A stretch of DNA of 64,000 bases from Chloranthus sessilifolius (Eukaryota; Streptophyta; Magnoliopsida; Chloranthales; Chloranthaceae). The translations under genes and the position numbers were made by a program. Where the stretch lies: positions 7,577,501-7,641,500 of the forward strand of contig CM037596.1 in assembly GCA_021018995.1 (NCBI GenBank), in the 5' to 3' direction. A model generated the notes under the pieces. The model ran no database searches. It worked only from the letters and a program-made list of their open reading frames with translations, and had not been told where the DNA came from. Shown here one piece after another: positions 1 through 11,335 of the stretch. Positions within the stretch are counted from its first letter, which is position 1. Each line of letters opens with the position of its first letter.

Positions 1-1833
1 CTTAAATTTGTACTCGCAAGTGCACGAATCGTGATGTAGTCAGTGGGTGCAAAGTACAAGATCGTTCCCACGAGGATTGGTTAGAAAATGTAAAAACAGA
101 AATATCAATTAACTAAAAGAATTTCCACAGATCTTTTACAGTAACCAACAATCTAGGGTTCTGATAAATGAGATAAATGCTAATAGATAAATACTAAAAG
201 AATTTAACAATTAATGAAAGATAAGGATTGGGATGCTAAATTCTCCCATCGTGGGTTTATCATTTACAGAATACCAATCTGTGGATTGAGATATGAGATC
301 TTTAACAGATTTCTCAAAAGAAGCACTGCCCTATACACGCGTGAGTTCTAAAATATAGATCTGAGATCACGGAGATGTATAATTAACATCCCATAAGTGT
401 ATGATTAACACTCACACCTCGGACAATATTTAGAACCCAATCTCTAGGGTAATTTCTAAAGTACGATCTAAGATCAAGGAGATGTATGATTAACACCCCA
501 TGGGTGTATAATTAACACCCACACCTTAGATCGTGATTGGAACTCACCACTGGGATAAAGTCATACTATCAATCCGAGATCAAGGAGATCTATGATTAAC
601 ACCCCATGAGTGTATGATTAACACTCACACCTCAGATAGCAGTAAAACTTCACCTCGAGATGGGTAATAATTAGGATAAAATCATTATTGCAGATCTGAA
701 ATCATAGGGCATGATTAGCTCCTAGATCTCGGACTGAAATGATGATTTCACCATTTTTAATGAATATTAAGGTCTTAAAAAGTATCTGACATCTCAATTA
801 CACTGATTTATATTAATATAAATGAATACCTCGGATGAGGTTCATTAGATCCCCATCCTTAATGAAACTAGCCACACATAACTGAAATAAGCAATAAAAT
901 AAATGCAGGGGTTGAAAATGCCATTAAAATACCGTAAAGAATTATCCACAAAAATCCACGAAAGCTTTAATCCAAAGTACGTACACCTCCTTCTTGAAAG
1001 TGGATCCAAATCAGAAAACTAAGACTTATCTTCCTTCTCAAAATAAATAATAAAGATAGTTCAAGAAAATGGAACTCAATGCCCTTACACGTTGAAAAGC
1101 AGAGAACTAAAAATAAAAGAATGCGCAGAAAAATGAAAACTCTCAAAAACAGAAGTCCCAAAAGAAGAATGCAGAAAAGTAATAGAATCCGAATTATCTC
1201 TCCCCAAGGACTCCCCGAATGAATATATCTCTAAGAATATCTTTTTCCTTAATTGCCAAAACAGAAGCCGCTTTTTTCTCCAAGATTTTATTCCGTGAAA
1301 AGAGTACCAAGATTCTCGCGGCCAAACAAAATTCTGAACTTAAATTCAAATTTGGTCGATCGATCGACCATATCAGATTCTGTTTTAAATTTCAAATCTT
1401 CCGGATCAGGTCGATCGATCAACCAAAAAGGGTCGATCAATCGACCTCCCAGATTTTCGTGAACTCCCGCTACACTTTGCATTCAGATATTGCCTCGGTA
1501 TTTCGGCCATAACGTTCTATCCCGAAGTCGGATTTAGGAGATTCTTATGGCGTTGGAAAGCTGACGACGAGATCTACAACTTTTGTGTTTTAATAATTTT
1601 CTAAATCTGATGTTGTGAAGGGTCAAATGGAGCTCCAAGTCAGGATAAGTTCCGCATGATCCAAAGTAGCACGAATTTGACGTTATATTCTGAACTTTTG
1701 GGTTATTTCATGCTCAACACATCTTCAGGCCTGTAAATCACTAAAGCTATATAAAACATGTTAAATGGCTTTCATCGGATAGCTAACTGTAGGTCTTTAG
1801 GGGTGAAATATCATCATATTTCACTGCACATCA
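1..1833 (-). mobile_element. Athila-like gypsy LTR, cut by window edge (probable solo LTR)
   Basis: The block shares its start (tactcgcaagtgcacgaatc), its repeated aggg-catg/atga-type middle section, a stretch reading ttggaaagctgac and its end (ggggtgaaatatcatcatat...catca) with five better copies at 38, 44, 48, 52 and 62 kb, but is the most diverged. Only about 10-20 bases of its left end are missing. The polypurine tract that follows the LTR in elements A and B is absent after 1833, and LINE sequence follows directly. A solo LTR, or an LTR broken from its element, is therefore likely. It holds TCGATCGATCGA-type palindromes near 1356-1446. Confidence 0.75.
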
Positions 1834-2567
1834 GGCATGCTTGTAATGATCTCCTCCGCACCCGGGTAAATCTTCAGAAGAAAATGTCGCATATTGACTC
1901 ATATTGCCCGGTTTATGGTGCAGCCCCAAAAACATTGATCCACTCCCTCAAGGACTACACCATAGTTGTACAATTTTGATTTGCATCTTCTCTTGATCAT
2001 TTTAGTAAAGTGTCTCATACTTTCTATTTTACCGATTGAATACTTCAAATTCACTCTTTGCTAGACAATGACGTAATCGAATACTTTTTTATGATTGCCT
2101 GGGCGATCTGAAATTATAGAAATCAGATTAATTCGGGAGGGAGTAGGCCTAATATTCCCCTTACAGTGAAAGAAGTCAAAATCTACTTAAGCAAATTTCG
2201 AAGAGCCAACTCCCCACCTATCCATAGCAACTTGGCAGTCAATGCCAATTCTCCAAAAAGGTGGAAACCTCCTCCAATTAACTCTTTCAAAGTTAATTGC
2301 GATGGAGCTGCGTGCAAAAAATCTAAGTCGGGAGGCATTGGTGTGGCCATCAGAAATGATAAGGGTTCTCTAGTATCTTCATTGGCCAATCGTCATCCTC
2401 ATGTGTCCTCTCCAGATCATGTTGAAGCCTTGGTCATTCTCCATGGTATTCAACTAGCCTCGACCCATAACGTGCAGAATATTACTATTGAAGGTGATTC
2501 TTCAAATGTTCTAAACTGCATTACTAGGGAAGACATTAACTCTTTAAATCTGGATTGTGTGCCTTAA
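1834..2567 (+). pseudogene. LINE (L1-type) ORF2 3' remnant: zf-RVT and RNase H
   Basis: Conceptual translation from about 1834 gives a zinc-binding zf-RVT segment (NLQKKMSHIDSYCPV, then GAAPKTLIHSL). After about 180 bases comes an open RNase H domain at 2166-2567 with the expected acidic residues: the D of KVNCDGA, the E of HVEALVILHG and the D of IEGDSSNV. This order (RT C-terminal zinc finger, then RNase H) is that of plant L1 LINEs. The reverse transcriptase core is absent. Its place is taken by the LTR ending at 1833, so the LTR probably inserted into the LINE. In-frame stops between the two parts (for example the TGA at 1977) show that the copy is dead. No intact 3' tail is visible, because other repeats begin at about 2563. 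Confidence 0.7.
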
Positions 2568-2760
2568 CAAGCGCGCGATGTCATAACACAGACTTCTAAG
2601 CCCTTGAGATCGGCTAGGATTCTGGGTTGTGACAGAGATAGCTAAAGGCTTCGGGCTCTTTGAGTTTTTGCCTTAACAAGCGTGCGGTGTCATAACACTA
2701 AATTCTAACACCTCTAGCTATCTGCATTCTTATGGCTCGGGGCTCTTTGAGTTATGTGTG
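2563..2760. repeat. Two imperfect ~100 bp tandem units
   Basis: Two units start with gccttaacaagcg (2563 and 2669) and end with ggctc/cttgggctctttgagtt-like sequence. The first also contains a stretch ending in gggttgtgaca that matches, in reverse complement, the start of the dispersed repeat at 16098. No coding sense was seen. Confidence 0.5.
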
Positions 2761-2934
2761 TGCAAGGCCAAAGATTTTATTCCCTATCTGTACCCTTTAG
2801 TCAAAGAATTAATCATTAAAATATATATGGGTCTTCCCATGTGGGCTCGTCTAGTCTATAGGCCCGTAATGGTGCATATACCGTATGTAGCAAACGTGCA
2901 GTGTTGAAAGCGTGGCCCAAACTTTTGGAATAGG

Positions 2935-3560
2935 CATAATCAACCTTCTAATCTTAGAATACTGTTTAAATGCATCTTCCTCCTACGCTATGAAGGTGTA
3001 CATGCCCCGAAAATTGTGTAGCAAGGATCCGACGGTCGAAACTTATTTGAGTCACACGGGAGTCAATCATTAGTCAAATTTCACAAATGACCTGTCCGTT
3101 TTCAATAGATCAACAAGATCTATCTAATGAGATTATCGTAACATCACTTTGAATTACGTATTTTAGAACTTATGTACCTTCATTGTAGGTCACATTCTTC
3201 TCTCTTAAAGATGAGCGAGGGACCCTTAGTTATTCTTAGACCACTCTATAATCCTATAAGGTCTTAGAGTTCAATGTAATATCTAAGAGTTAAAGTCTAA
3301 CTCACCCTTGTAATAATGCCGATTTAATATCAGTATTTCTAATATCTCCTTCTAGTTGAATTGAATGTTTGAATTATAGTTCGAAATATTATGTGTAATA
3401 TTGCATCCCTTATGGTTAGTAGTTTTCTCATTATAGGCTTCATTTGCATTATGTGACATTCATCACTTAGAAATATGTTAGGCATATATATGATAGGTTA
3501 AAAAAGAATAAGATACAGCACACGACTTTTAAGCCTTCGTCATGGTGGGGTTCCTTTCAC
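2935..3560 (-). repeat. Dispersed non-coding repeat X, partial copy
   Basis: In reverse complement this stretch follows 17400-17950 closely. Shared landmarks include the interrupted run around gtctaactcaccc, the passage on the joining of tataag and gtcttagag, and the tgttgaaata/atagttcgaaatatt region. There is no open frame. The family looks like a non-coding part of a larger element, possibly an LTR, but no end structure is visible here. From 3560 to 4077 I recognise nothing. Confidence 0.5.
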
Positions 3561-4077
3561 GGTCATGGTGAGGTTATGAACTATGGTTGAGAATGATGAT
3601 GTTATAATAAATGAATTGATGCGAAGCAACCTTATCGTTCATGTCCCTGATCGACATCCAAGTTGATTCAAAAGAGATGTTTCTAGATGAACTTGTTGTC
3701 TATATAAAATAATCATATATGGAAAGGAATAAGAATAGATATTTTTTCTTTCAACCATATTTCGATTGTTAATACAATATATAAGGACCGCTACTACAAG
3801 TAGTACTATACCTTTGGTCATGAAATCTCGATTGCTTGTTTAAATATGAACAATGTCCCAGGCTTGAGTTATTCTTTGAGTAGTAGGAGGTACCTTCCAA
3901 CTATTTTCAAAGATTGCATTAGACACCAAAAGCATCCTCATCAATCCCTGATTGATTAATTCATCGTCGGAATAGCAAAGTACCACCATCAAGCAACTAG
4001 TGCTTCAAAAATCTAGTATTTTTATCATTTCCAATGAGAATTTTTATATAATTCTTTGCCTTATCTCTATTTCCTAT

Positions 4078-6560
4078 TTGTGACAGGCCAAATTTTCCCG
4101 ATACATTATTCTGAGAGATATTTTTTTTTTCTTTAAGCTTTAAACCAAATGCAAATATCTGGACCGCCAGATCACAGAACATAATCTGAAACACAGAATA
4201 CTTGGTGCATCCACATATAAGCGTGAAAATCAAAACAGATAATTACATAACATAGCAAAAATCACTATGACAAAACTAAAATTTCTATTCTATTATTCAA
4301 CATAATCCACTTAACGTACCAAGTCCAAAAACCCAAAATCTTACTGAGTCTGAATTCACTACCTATGGACAACTCCTTAGGAAGAAGACCTTCGTCTTTC
4401 ATATCGTTCTCAAGCTCTGAAGTTCGGATTAGAATCTACACTTGTGACGTATAGTCGAGGTGAGCTAACAGTCTAAGCTCAATAGGGAAAACTCAATAGC
4501 TGTTACATTTTTATCACATCAATGCATAGATTCAATGATAATTTTCAAAGCATTTTCACATCGAATTGGAAAGTATGTTCATATCAAAACAATATTCGAA
4601 GAATCTTTTTAGCTATCAATTACAAAACAAAACTTTAAGTAATGACCAAGGTTCAAGTATTTTCATGTCAAACAAAAAACAACACAAAACTTCTTATTTC
4701 TTATTTTCTAAGATCCGGACGAATTTACAACCAAGGGTCAAGTTCAGATCAAGGTTCAGGATCGATTCATTTACATATAATCCGCCTTAGCGATCCACAG
4801 CTATACATATAATCTGCCCTAGCAGTCCACAATGTGTACATATAATCCGCCATAGCGGCCCACTTCAATTTTCCTGACTTATGGTTCAATTCACGGATAT
4901 GCCACCGTGTTGGTTCGATTCACGGAGACTGCCATACCAGCTTGATTCACGGATTAACTGTTGTACCAATTAGATTCACAAGTTAACTGTCGTATCAGTT
5001 TGATTCACGGATTAACTACAGTACCAGTTCGATTCACAGATATGTTGTCGTGCCGATTCAATTCACAGAGACTGCCGTATCAGTTCGATTCACAGTTATC
5101 CATCGTGTCGGTTCAATTTCAAGTTAGAGTTCAAGTTTCAAGTTCGGATTCAAGAACGGATCGAGGTTTTGGATTTGAATACGGATTCAGGTTCAAGCTC
5201 GGTGTTCGAAATCAATGGATTCAAGGTTCGAACTTAGAGTTCGAATTCCAGTTCTAAATTCCAATTTACAATTTACATTTCAAGTTCATTTTCAAAGTTT
5301 CAAGTTCAAGAATTCAAGTACAAGTTTAAATACATGTTCAAGGATTCAAAAACTTTCAATTACAAGTGCAATTATAATTTGAAATCACAATTATATCAAA
5401 GCATCTACGAAATCAAAGTCAAAATGCAAATGTACATAGAGATTTCCCCACCTTAAGTTTGGAGTCGTTCAAAGCAATACCTAGGTCCTTATCGACGACA
5501 TCCCATTCCCAATCTACATCACATATATGATGATGTATCAAGGACTGATTCTAATTACTAATAACTTTGACGTATTTAAGTATTTTTTTTAAATCGAAGC
5601 GGAAATGGGCAAGTTCGTGCTAACTCAGAACTTGACCCAAATTTTTACTCAATTTTAACCTTCAAAATATTTTATTGATAAATTTATTAATTCACAAAGT
5701 TATAGAGCTTGTTGCTCTCTTTCCAACGCCTCTAAAATTGCGTCAATTGGAGTTCGAAGTAAAAAGTTATGACCAAAATACAGAAGTTGTGTCGGCACTT
5801 CAGTCCAAAATCGAACAATCGATTTCCAAAATCGATCGATCGGTTTCTCCAGCAATTTTTTTCAATCTCAAGCATCATAAAATCGATCGATCAATTTTGA
5901 CAGGTTCAAAACTCATTCGGCTTCCTCTTCCTTGGTTCAAATCACTCAAAATCAAAGGATCTTCATTCCCTTTACACACAAACCAACACTAAACTAATTC
6001 TAACCAAATTAAATCAAATCTTACCTTTTTAATTTGCGAGATTGGAGCACACGATGGATAACTCCGACAATGCCGAAACCCACACTCCTCTTGAATCCAA
6101 TGATTTTGAAACCCAATCTTCTCGCAATAGCAACGGGATGAAACTCAAAGTCAATCTCCACGAATTGTGCCCTACGAACTCACTAGATCCTTGCGAGATG
6201 AAGATCGTTCAAACGGGGGTTTCAAATCGAGGTTTCTTACCAAAATGAAAGAGTGTTTGGGGAAAATGGGTTCCCGCGCTCTTGAATTATCACCATATCG
6301 ACGATCGGCATTCCCTTGCGGCAATCAATCGATGAAGAAGAATAAATCTAATGAGAAATCGACCAAAAATCCATGGGATTGCTCCTCTCTCTAGCTCCCT
6401 CTCTTTCTAAAATCTCTCTCTTTCTCAACGTCTCTAGCAAATGAAACTTCCAAAGGAAGTTTTACTTATGTGCATGGGATTTGTTTTGGTGTGAAGCATG
6501 CACACCAACTAGTGTGTTAAGCCTTATCCAAATAAGCTTTAACTTGGTGTGAAGCTCTAA
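4078..6560. mobile_element. LTR-like non-coding block with minisatellite patches
   Basis: The block begins near gtgacaggccaaattttcc and has no long open frame. It holds about three tandem units around ataatccgcc/tagcggtccac (4775-4865), then degenerate units around gttcgattcacgg (4885-5110), then strings of caagttcaag (5110-5330). Further on, the phrases ctttccaacgcc and aaaaagttatgacc (5718-5775) and ATCGATCGAT palindromes (5825-5895) resemble text common in plant gypsy LTRs. The short open frames at 6042-6394 show no family resemblance and are probably chance. Calling it a chromovirus-type LTR is an inference; neither TG...CA ends nor a target duplication was found. Confidence 0.35.
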
Positions 6561-6859
6561 CATCTAAGTTGTGTATTTATCATACATTCTAAGGTCCAAG
6601 TTAAGGCCCAATGCCTGCCTAATTAGTCGAACTCCACGGGCTAGATAGATCACCGATTCTTTCATCGAAAGTTCCTTTTGAAAGCAATCACCTAAATGGA
6701 ATTTCTTTCGTCCTGATGCAAAATTTTTCTTCATAATACACTGTCTCAAATATTTTCTGTTGATATGAAATCATAGTATTAAATTTAGCTTAATTAAATA
6801 GATATAAAATTAACTTTATTGAGATATTAAATGAAGCTAATATATCCTTTTCTAATTCT

Positions 6860-7626
6860 GCTGATAAACTAATCTAGAGGCTCGATAAATCTGAATCCTT
6901 CTCCTCCAAATTGATGTACAACCTCCTTCCCTCTGTACTTTGCCCCGAGCTGCCTTGGCTATGGATCTGGAAGGCCCGTTCCCTTACTAGAGTTGTTTCT
7001 TTCGTTTGGTTGACTGTTATGGATAAAATCCTCACTGTTGAAAACCTCCAGCGCCGAGGCTTCTAACTCGCTAATAGATGTGTTCTATGCCTATCCAATA
7101 TTGAAGATATCAATCACCTCTTCCTCCATTGTACTTATTCGTCTGAGGTACGAAGCCTTTTGTTATCCTGGTGTAATCATAGTTGGATTAAGCCAATTCT
7201 CGATGAGCTCTTATATAGGGGCGTGGGATATAAGTGGTTGCTCTAAAAGAAAGAATGGGTGCTGGAAACTTATCCTCCTCACTGCTCTATGGTTAACATG
7301 GAAAGAAAGGAATAACAAGATCTTTGAAGACAAAGGTTGTCATCCTAGTCTCCTCGCGGATCGTATCAAGATTAAGGATTTGCAATGGGCCAAAAGTTTT
7401 AACCTTATAGGCACTGATTCCATTTAGGATGGTCTCAGGGATTGGGATAATGTATGGGAGATGTAACTTTCTGGGTCCTTCTGGAGATGTAAGATGTAGA
7501 TTTTCTTTTCCATGGTAGTTTTTGGCCCTCTGAGATGATGAGTTCGTTGCTCATCCTCCTCTTGTAGTTTTTTATTATTGAATATATATTGTGGCTGATT
7601 CATAAAAAATAAAAAATAAAAAAAAT
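6860..7626 (+). pseudogene. LINE (L1-type) 3' end fragment
   Basis: Translations around 6950-7180 read as an L1 zf-RVT zinc-binding region (KILTVENLQRRG, NRCVLCLSNIEDINHLFLHCTY in pieces). A downstream in-frame stretch to 7427 ends in the usual LTALWLTWKERNNKIFEDK motif of plant LINE ORF2 C-termini. A 3' untranslated region follows and ends in an A-rich tail (repeats of ataaaaaa) at 7600-7626, as expected for the 3' end of a LINE. The frame is interrupted within the zinc-finger part, so the copy is dead. It is 5'-truncated, which is normal for LINE insertions. Confidence 0.7.
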
Positions 7627-8040
7627 AGATACTATTCCTGGAAAATTGAGAGGCTACATATGCAAAGTAAAACTTAGTATTTGTATTTCCATTATTAAGC
7701 CATCTAAGTCTCACCTTCCTCTTCTCAAAGTCGATCCTCTACAATATCTAAGATCTTTTTGAATTCCTTAACCGCTTGTTTTCCGGCCTTTGTAATTGTT
7801 TTAGACAATGGTTCCTCTTGAAGCTTATTTTGAAGATATAACATTTATTTTGATTAATTTTCTTCTTCTTCATAAAATTCTTAGCGTTCTTACCTTCAAT
7901 CGCTAGATTCATAGACTTTAATTTTTTAGTAAGCCTAAAGGTTAGGTTTCCTTCAACTAGAGAATTCCACGCGTCACATATTACATCCTTGAAGCCTTCT
8001 ACAATATCTCACTTCGAAAATTACTTGAATACGGTCAAAT
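7627..8040 (-). pseudogene. LINE ORF2 fragment (linker before RT)
   Basis: On the minus strand the phrases KDVICDAWNSLVEGN, FRLTKKLKSMNLAIEGKNAK and RLRWLNNGNTNTKFYFA match, in order, the segment between endonuclease and reverse transcriptase of plant L1 ORF2. The usual form of the last is RWLKxGDxNTKFFH. The frame is broken several times. It abuts the tail of the + strand LINE at 7626, so two LINE pieces lie tail to middle in opposite orientation. Confidence 0.6.
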
Positions 8041-8226
8041 ATTTGTTCACAGATATATATATATAACTTACTGATAATTGCAAACGGATAAAAAGTTTAT
8101 GCGGGGACTAATGAACCAACCCATTGAAAAAATCATCTGACCATTACGAATTAACTAACACTTGATCCAATCAACACATAATCCTTCGATAACAAGACTT
8201 ATTATTAGAGGATAAAGAAGAACTCA

Positions 8227-8733
8227 TCATTTCCATAATATTCGTAATGCCATATGCAGCCCAAATATTATAGAATCCATCGAGTACCCTTGAAGGAACC
8301 TGGTTACCCCTGATTCCCCCACCCACCCCCCAAAATCTGATGATATTAAAATCCTTATGTGTAATCCACGGATCATGAATTGAAGGAGTAGAGCAATGAA
8401 ATCCGCCCATAGTCCGTTTCTTTCAACAAGCAAATTAAAACAATACATTATCATAATGATGTACGATAAGGAATATATTTTATTTTTTTTATCAGTAAAG
8501 CTCAAAATTTTGTTGGCAGACTGCAACCGGGCATTGAAACCCCCCCACAACAACCATTTCTCAAAATTTTCTAAGTGTTGTCTCACCGCAACCGAGCATC
8601 GAAACCAAGAAAGAAAGTATATCGATAAGTTAGAACCGATTTGGGAAGCGTAATTCAGCCCGCGAACGCGAGCGTGTTCCTGCGCCACTTCACGAACAAT
8701 GGAAATCCACAGATTATCTAAGATACTTGCCAT
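8227..8733 (-). CDS. Possible first exon of an unidentified gene
   Basis: A minus-strand open frame starts at 8733 with MASILDNLWISIVREVAQEH, and its first 35 or so codons are noticeably richer in G+C than the surroundings. A GTGAG that could serve as a splice donor lies at about 8585. Beyond it the translation is hydrophobic, AT-rich and unlike a conserved protein. I do not recognise the family. It could be a 5' exon fragment of a captured or decayed host gene, or a chance frame. The rest of the stretch to 9037 is AT-rich with nothing recognisable. Confidence 0.25.
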   Translation of the reverse strand: MASILDNLWISIVREVAQEHARVRGLNYASQIGSNLSIYFLSWFRCSVAVRQHLENFEKWLLWGGFNARLQSANKILSFTDKKNKIYSLSYIIMIMYCFNLLVERNGLWADFIALLLQFMIRGLHIRILISSDFGGWVGESGVTRFLQGYSMDSIIFGLHMALRILWK

Positions 8734-9037
8734 TTTTTGAGTAGAAACTCAGATTCTGGGTTTTCTCGATTTCTCGAACGTGGCCTTAAATTTGGGTGAC
8801 GGTTTATTTATTTGTACAATATTAATAAAGTATAATTCTTGATTATGATGTGCATTATAAATAAAAAAAAATCAATATTTTTTTTTGAGGATTTTTTTTT
8901 CAATTTTAGACAATAGAGTTTAGATTTGTACAGTATAAAATTTTCTAACATTTAATTTGTTTATTTATTATTATTATTTTTATACTATGCAATTTTTTAT
9001 ATTTAATGTTGTTGATGAATTATAACATGTAATCACA

Positions 9038-9197
9038 CACTACAAAAAATATAACTATTAGCGACAGTTTTTTCTCCAAAAATTGCTGCTATTAATAAAA
9101 AACCTATTAAGACTATTAGCGGCAAGCATATTAGCAGCAATTTTTTATTAATAGCTGCAGTTTTTGGCTGCCCCTAATAATCTTATTTTTTGTAGTG
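9038..9197. mobile_element. CACTA-type MITE, copy 1
   Basis: About 160 bp runs from CACTACAAAAAATA to a reverse-complement end TTTTTTGTAGTG. The interior is built from attagcggc/gccgctaat words that fold on themselves. The CACTAC terminus is that of CACTA/EnSpm elements. The flanking triplets differ (aca and ccg), so no target duplication is preserved. Confidence 0.7.
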
Positions 9198-9234
9198 CCG
9201 GTGAATTTGATTGGGGCGTGCCAATAAATTAATT

Positions 9235-9386
9235 CACTATAAAAGATAAGACTATTAGCGGCGGTCAATAGTAGCAACTTTTTTGTTAAAGGCTATTGAG
9301 ACTATTAGCGACGAGGGTATTAGTGATTGTTTTTTTGTTAATAGCGGCACTTTTAGCTGTCACTAATAGTCATATTTTTTGTAGTG
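9235..9386. mobile_element. CACTA-type MITE, copy 2
   Basis: 152 bp bounded by CACTATAAAAGATAAGAC and GTCATATTTTTTGTAGTG, with the same attagcggc interior as copy 1. The triplet ATT occurs on both sides (9232-9234 and 9387-9389), the 3 bp duplication expected for CACTA elements. It contains no coding capacity. From 9390 to about 10130 I recognise nothing. Confidence 0.75.
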
Positions 9387-10149
9387 ATTCAAGTTGGATC
9401 ACGCAAACAAACAATTTATATAAATCATTTGTATTGTTTATACATTACTTCTTTTTTTCTCTTTTCTTGATATGTGCATCACACGAGTTTCTTGCTAGTA
9501 CCTAACAATAGAAGAGTATATGCCACATGGCTTGATATGGGTGCTTGTGAATTCGGATGGTAATATCCATGTAAAGGATCGAAGGGTACAAGTTCAGTTA
9601 ACGGAACTGAATTCAATTTTACGATTTTTGTTCCAATTTTTTTTTTTTCTTCAATTTTTTTATTTTAGATTGGTTTTTTAAACCTACTCAACCGATTTTG
9701 AGTAAGACTTAGATGGTTCGAAAAGAAAATGTATAGGCCACTATTGGAAGAAACAAATTGATGATTGCCGTCTTGCTGTAGTGCCCGTGTGCATTATACA
9801 CAACACACTTGTATGGACAACTTTTGAAAAACAAGACTTCAAGCCCATCAAAGGTCAAAGTTGATTCGAAATGGATGTGTGGGAACGCTATAGAAACGAG
9901 CGGAGAAATAAGAGTCGTAAAGCCGATTCGAAATAGATGGGATAAGGCATGATGATGATAATGTGGGGGACCACTATTTCTTTTTTCAAAATTTAGCTGT
10001 CATATTTTTATTTAAGAATTGTCTCTTTTGAGAGTCACTTAGGCCAAACTGAATCTAAGTTGCTTCTTCAAACACATATCATTTTCAACTAGAAGTGGTC
10101 ATGTGTCTTTATTTGAAAAAGGACTTCTGACCCATTTTTTTACTCGTAA

Positions 10150-10358
10150 AAAGGCTTTTCAGAAACAATTTTACTAAATAAAGAGTGTTTAAATGATCTT
10201 TCATCATTAACTGTTTAAGATGTGAATAATCCATAGTGTTGATGTAATAGATCATAGCTTGAAGGACAATGTTTTCAAAAATCACTCTCATCGGAAGCTT
10301 TTAAATATTTGATCTGTACACTTTAGTACCAGCAGCTATTGTTCTTATTTTTAGTGGT

Positions 10359-10420
<62 letters not shown>

Positions 10421-10640
10421 TTTTAGCTGAGACAAGTTTTAAACAAAGGATTGCCAATTGGACAACTTATATAGTTTATAGATGTACGGGCATGACTTAA
10501 CAGTATACTACACTTTAATGGTGTAACATCAAAAGCCTGAATTAATGGTGTAAGATCGTTTAAACACCAATTTGGTGTTTAAATGTCGTTGAGAAGCCAT
10601 TATCCATTTTATTGAGCTGTGTGGGGCCACTATATTTTTT
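10150..10640. repeat. Dispersed repeat Y, diverged copy with AT microsatellite
   Basis: It shares gtgtttaaatgatct, the taagatgtgaataat passage and the palindrome GTGTTTAAATG/CATTTAAACAC with copies at about 28690 and 35610. A pure (AT)n run of about 56 bases lies inside (10361-10416). It is non-coding and probably a long foldback element, but its ends could not be fixed. Confidence 0.45.
10361..10416. repeat. (AT)n microsatellite
   Basis: Uninterrupted AT dinucleotide repeat of about 28 units. Confidence 0.95.
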
Positions 10641-10781
10641 TTTGGGGGGAACGTATTCCGTGGAAGTCGTAGGCACATTTCAGTGATTGGCGGTGTTGCA
10701 CGGCACGCATGACGGGGGTAGCTTTATTAACACCCATGGAATCTTATAGGGTACCAAAAACCATTGAATGACTTTGAATCA

Positions 10782-11116
10782 TAGTGACAAATTTTATTTT
10801 CGGTAATTTTTCAGTGGGGTGTCCTTTCGGTACATTTCGGATTAATTTCGATACCTTTTGGAAAAAATTTGGGAAAGTTTCAAGGATCAAAAAAATATTT
10901 AATATTTTTTAAAAAAATTACTACAATATATACTAAATTACCAACATAAAAAATAAATAAATAAACAAATACTGAAATTTACCAAAATTTGGCCGAAAAA
11001 TACTGAAATTACCAAAAGTACCAAAAATTTCTCAAAAATACCGAAATTTTTGTTTGACTCCCTTTTCGACAAATTTCGCAAAATTTCGCTGAATTTCGGT
11101 AAAATTTGTCACTAAG
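10782..11116. mobile_element. Mutator-type foldback MITE, copy 1 (10 bp TSD)
   Basis: The ends are inverted: TAGTGACAAATTTTA on the left, and CTTAGTGACAAATTTTACC when the right end is read in reverse. The interior is full of self-complementary cgaaatttcg words. The 10 bp CTTTGAATCA lies directly outside both ends (10772-10781 and 11117-11126). A 9-10 bp target duplication points to Mutator-like transposition. No open frame of note. Related copies lie at 20685, 30779 and 33561. Confidence 0.7.
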
Positions 11117-11335
11117 CTTTGAATCAGATGATGGAGATCGTTTTTTAACTCCAATCATCCGCTAAAGGGATATTTAGACCACGAGTGTACTATCATAGGA
11201 CCATTTTTTAGGGTCCTGCTACAAGCAGACCTATTTTTTCTTCACACACACCACTTAATGAAAAGACTTTGCATTTTGGGGATCTGTGTCATGTGAAAAC
11301 ATCATCTTAATAGTTTGATTTAAGGTTATGATTTA

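Noticed and set aside
2568-3600. A possible rRNA, tRNA or other structured RNA gene
   Set aside because: Tandem gccttaacaagcg units suggested structure, but no tRNA boxes or rRNA core sequences are present; it matches the non-coding repeat at 16098.
6042-6394. Two overlapping short frames starting MEHTMDNSDN and MKECLGKMG
   Set aside because: They sit in the 3' part of the LTR-like block, change frame within 80 bases and match no family I know.
9698-9960. A possible coding stretch around gtataggccactattgg
   Set aside because: No frame longer than chance and no motif in either strand.
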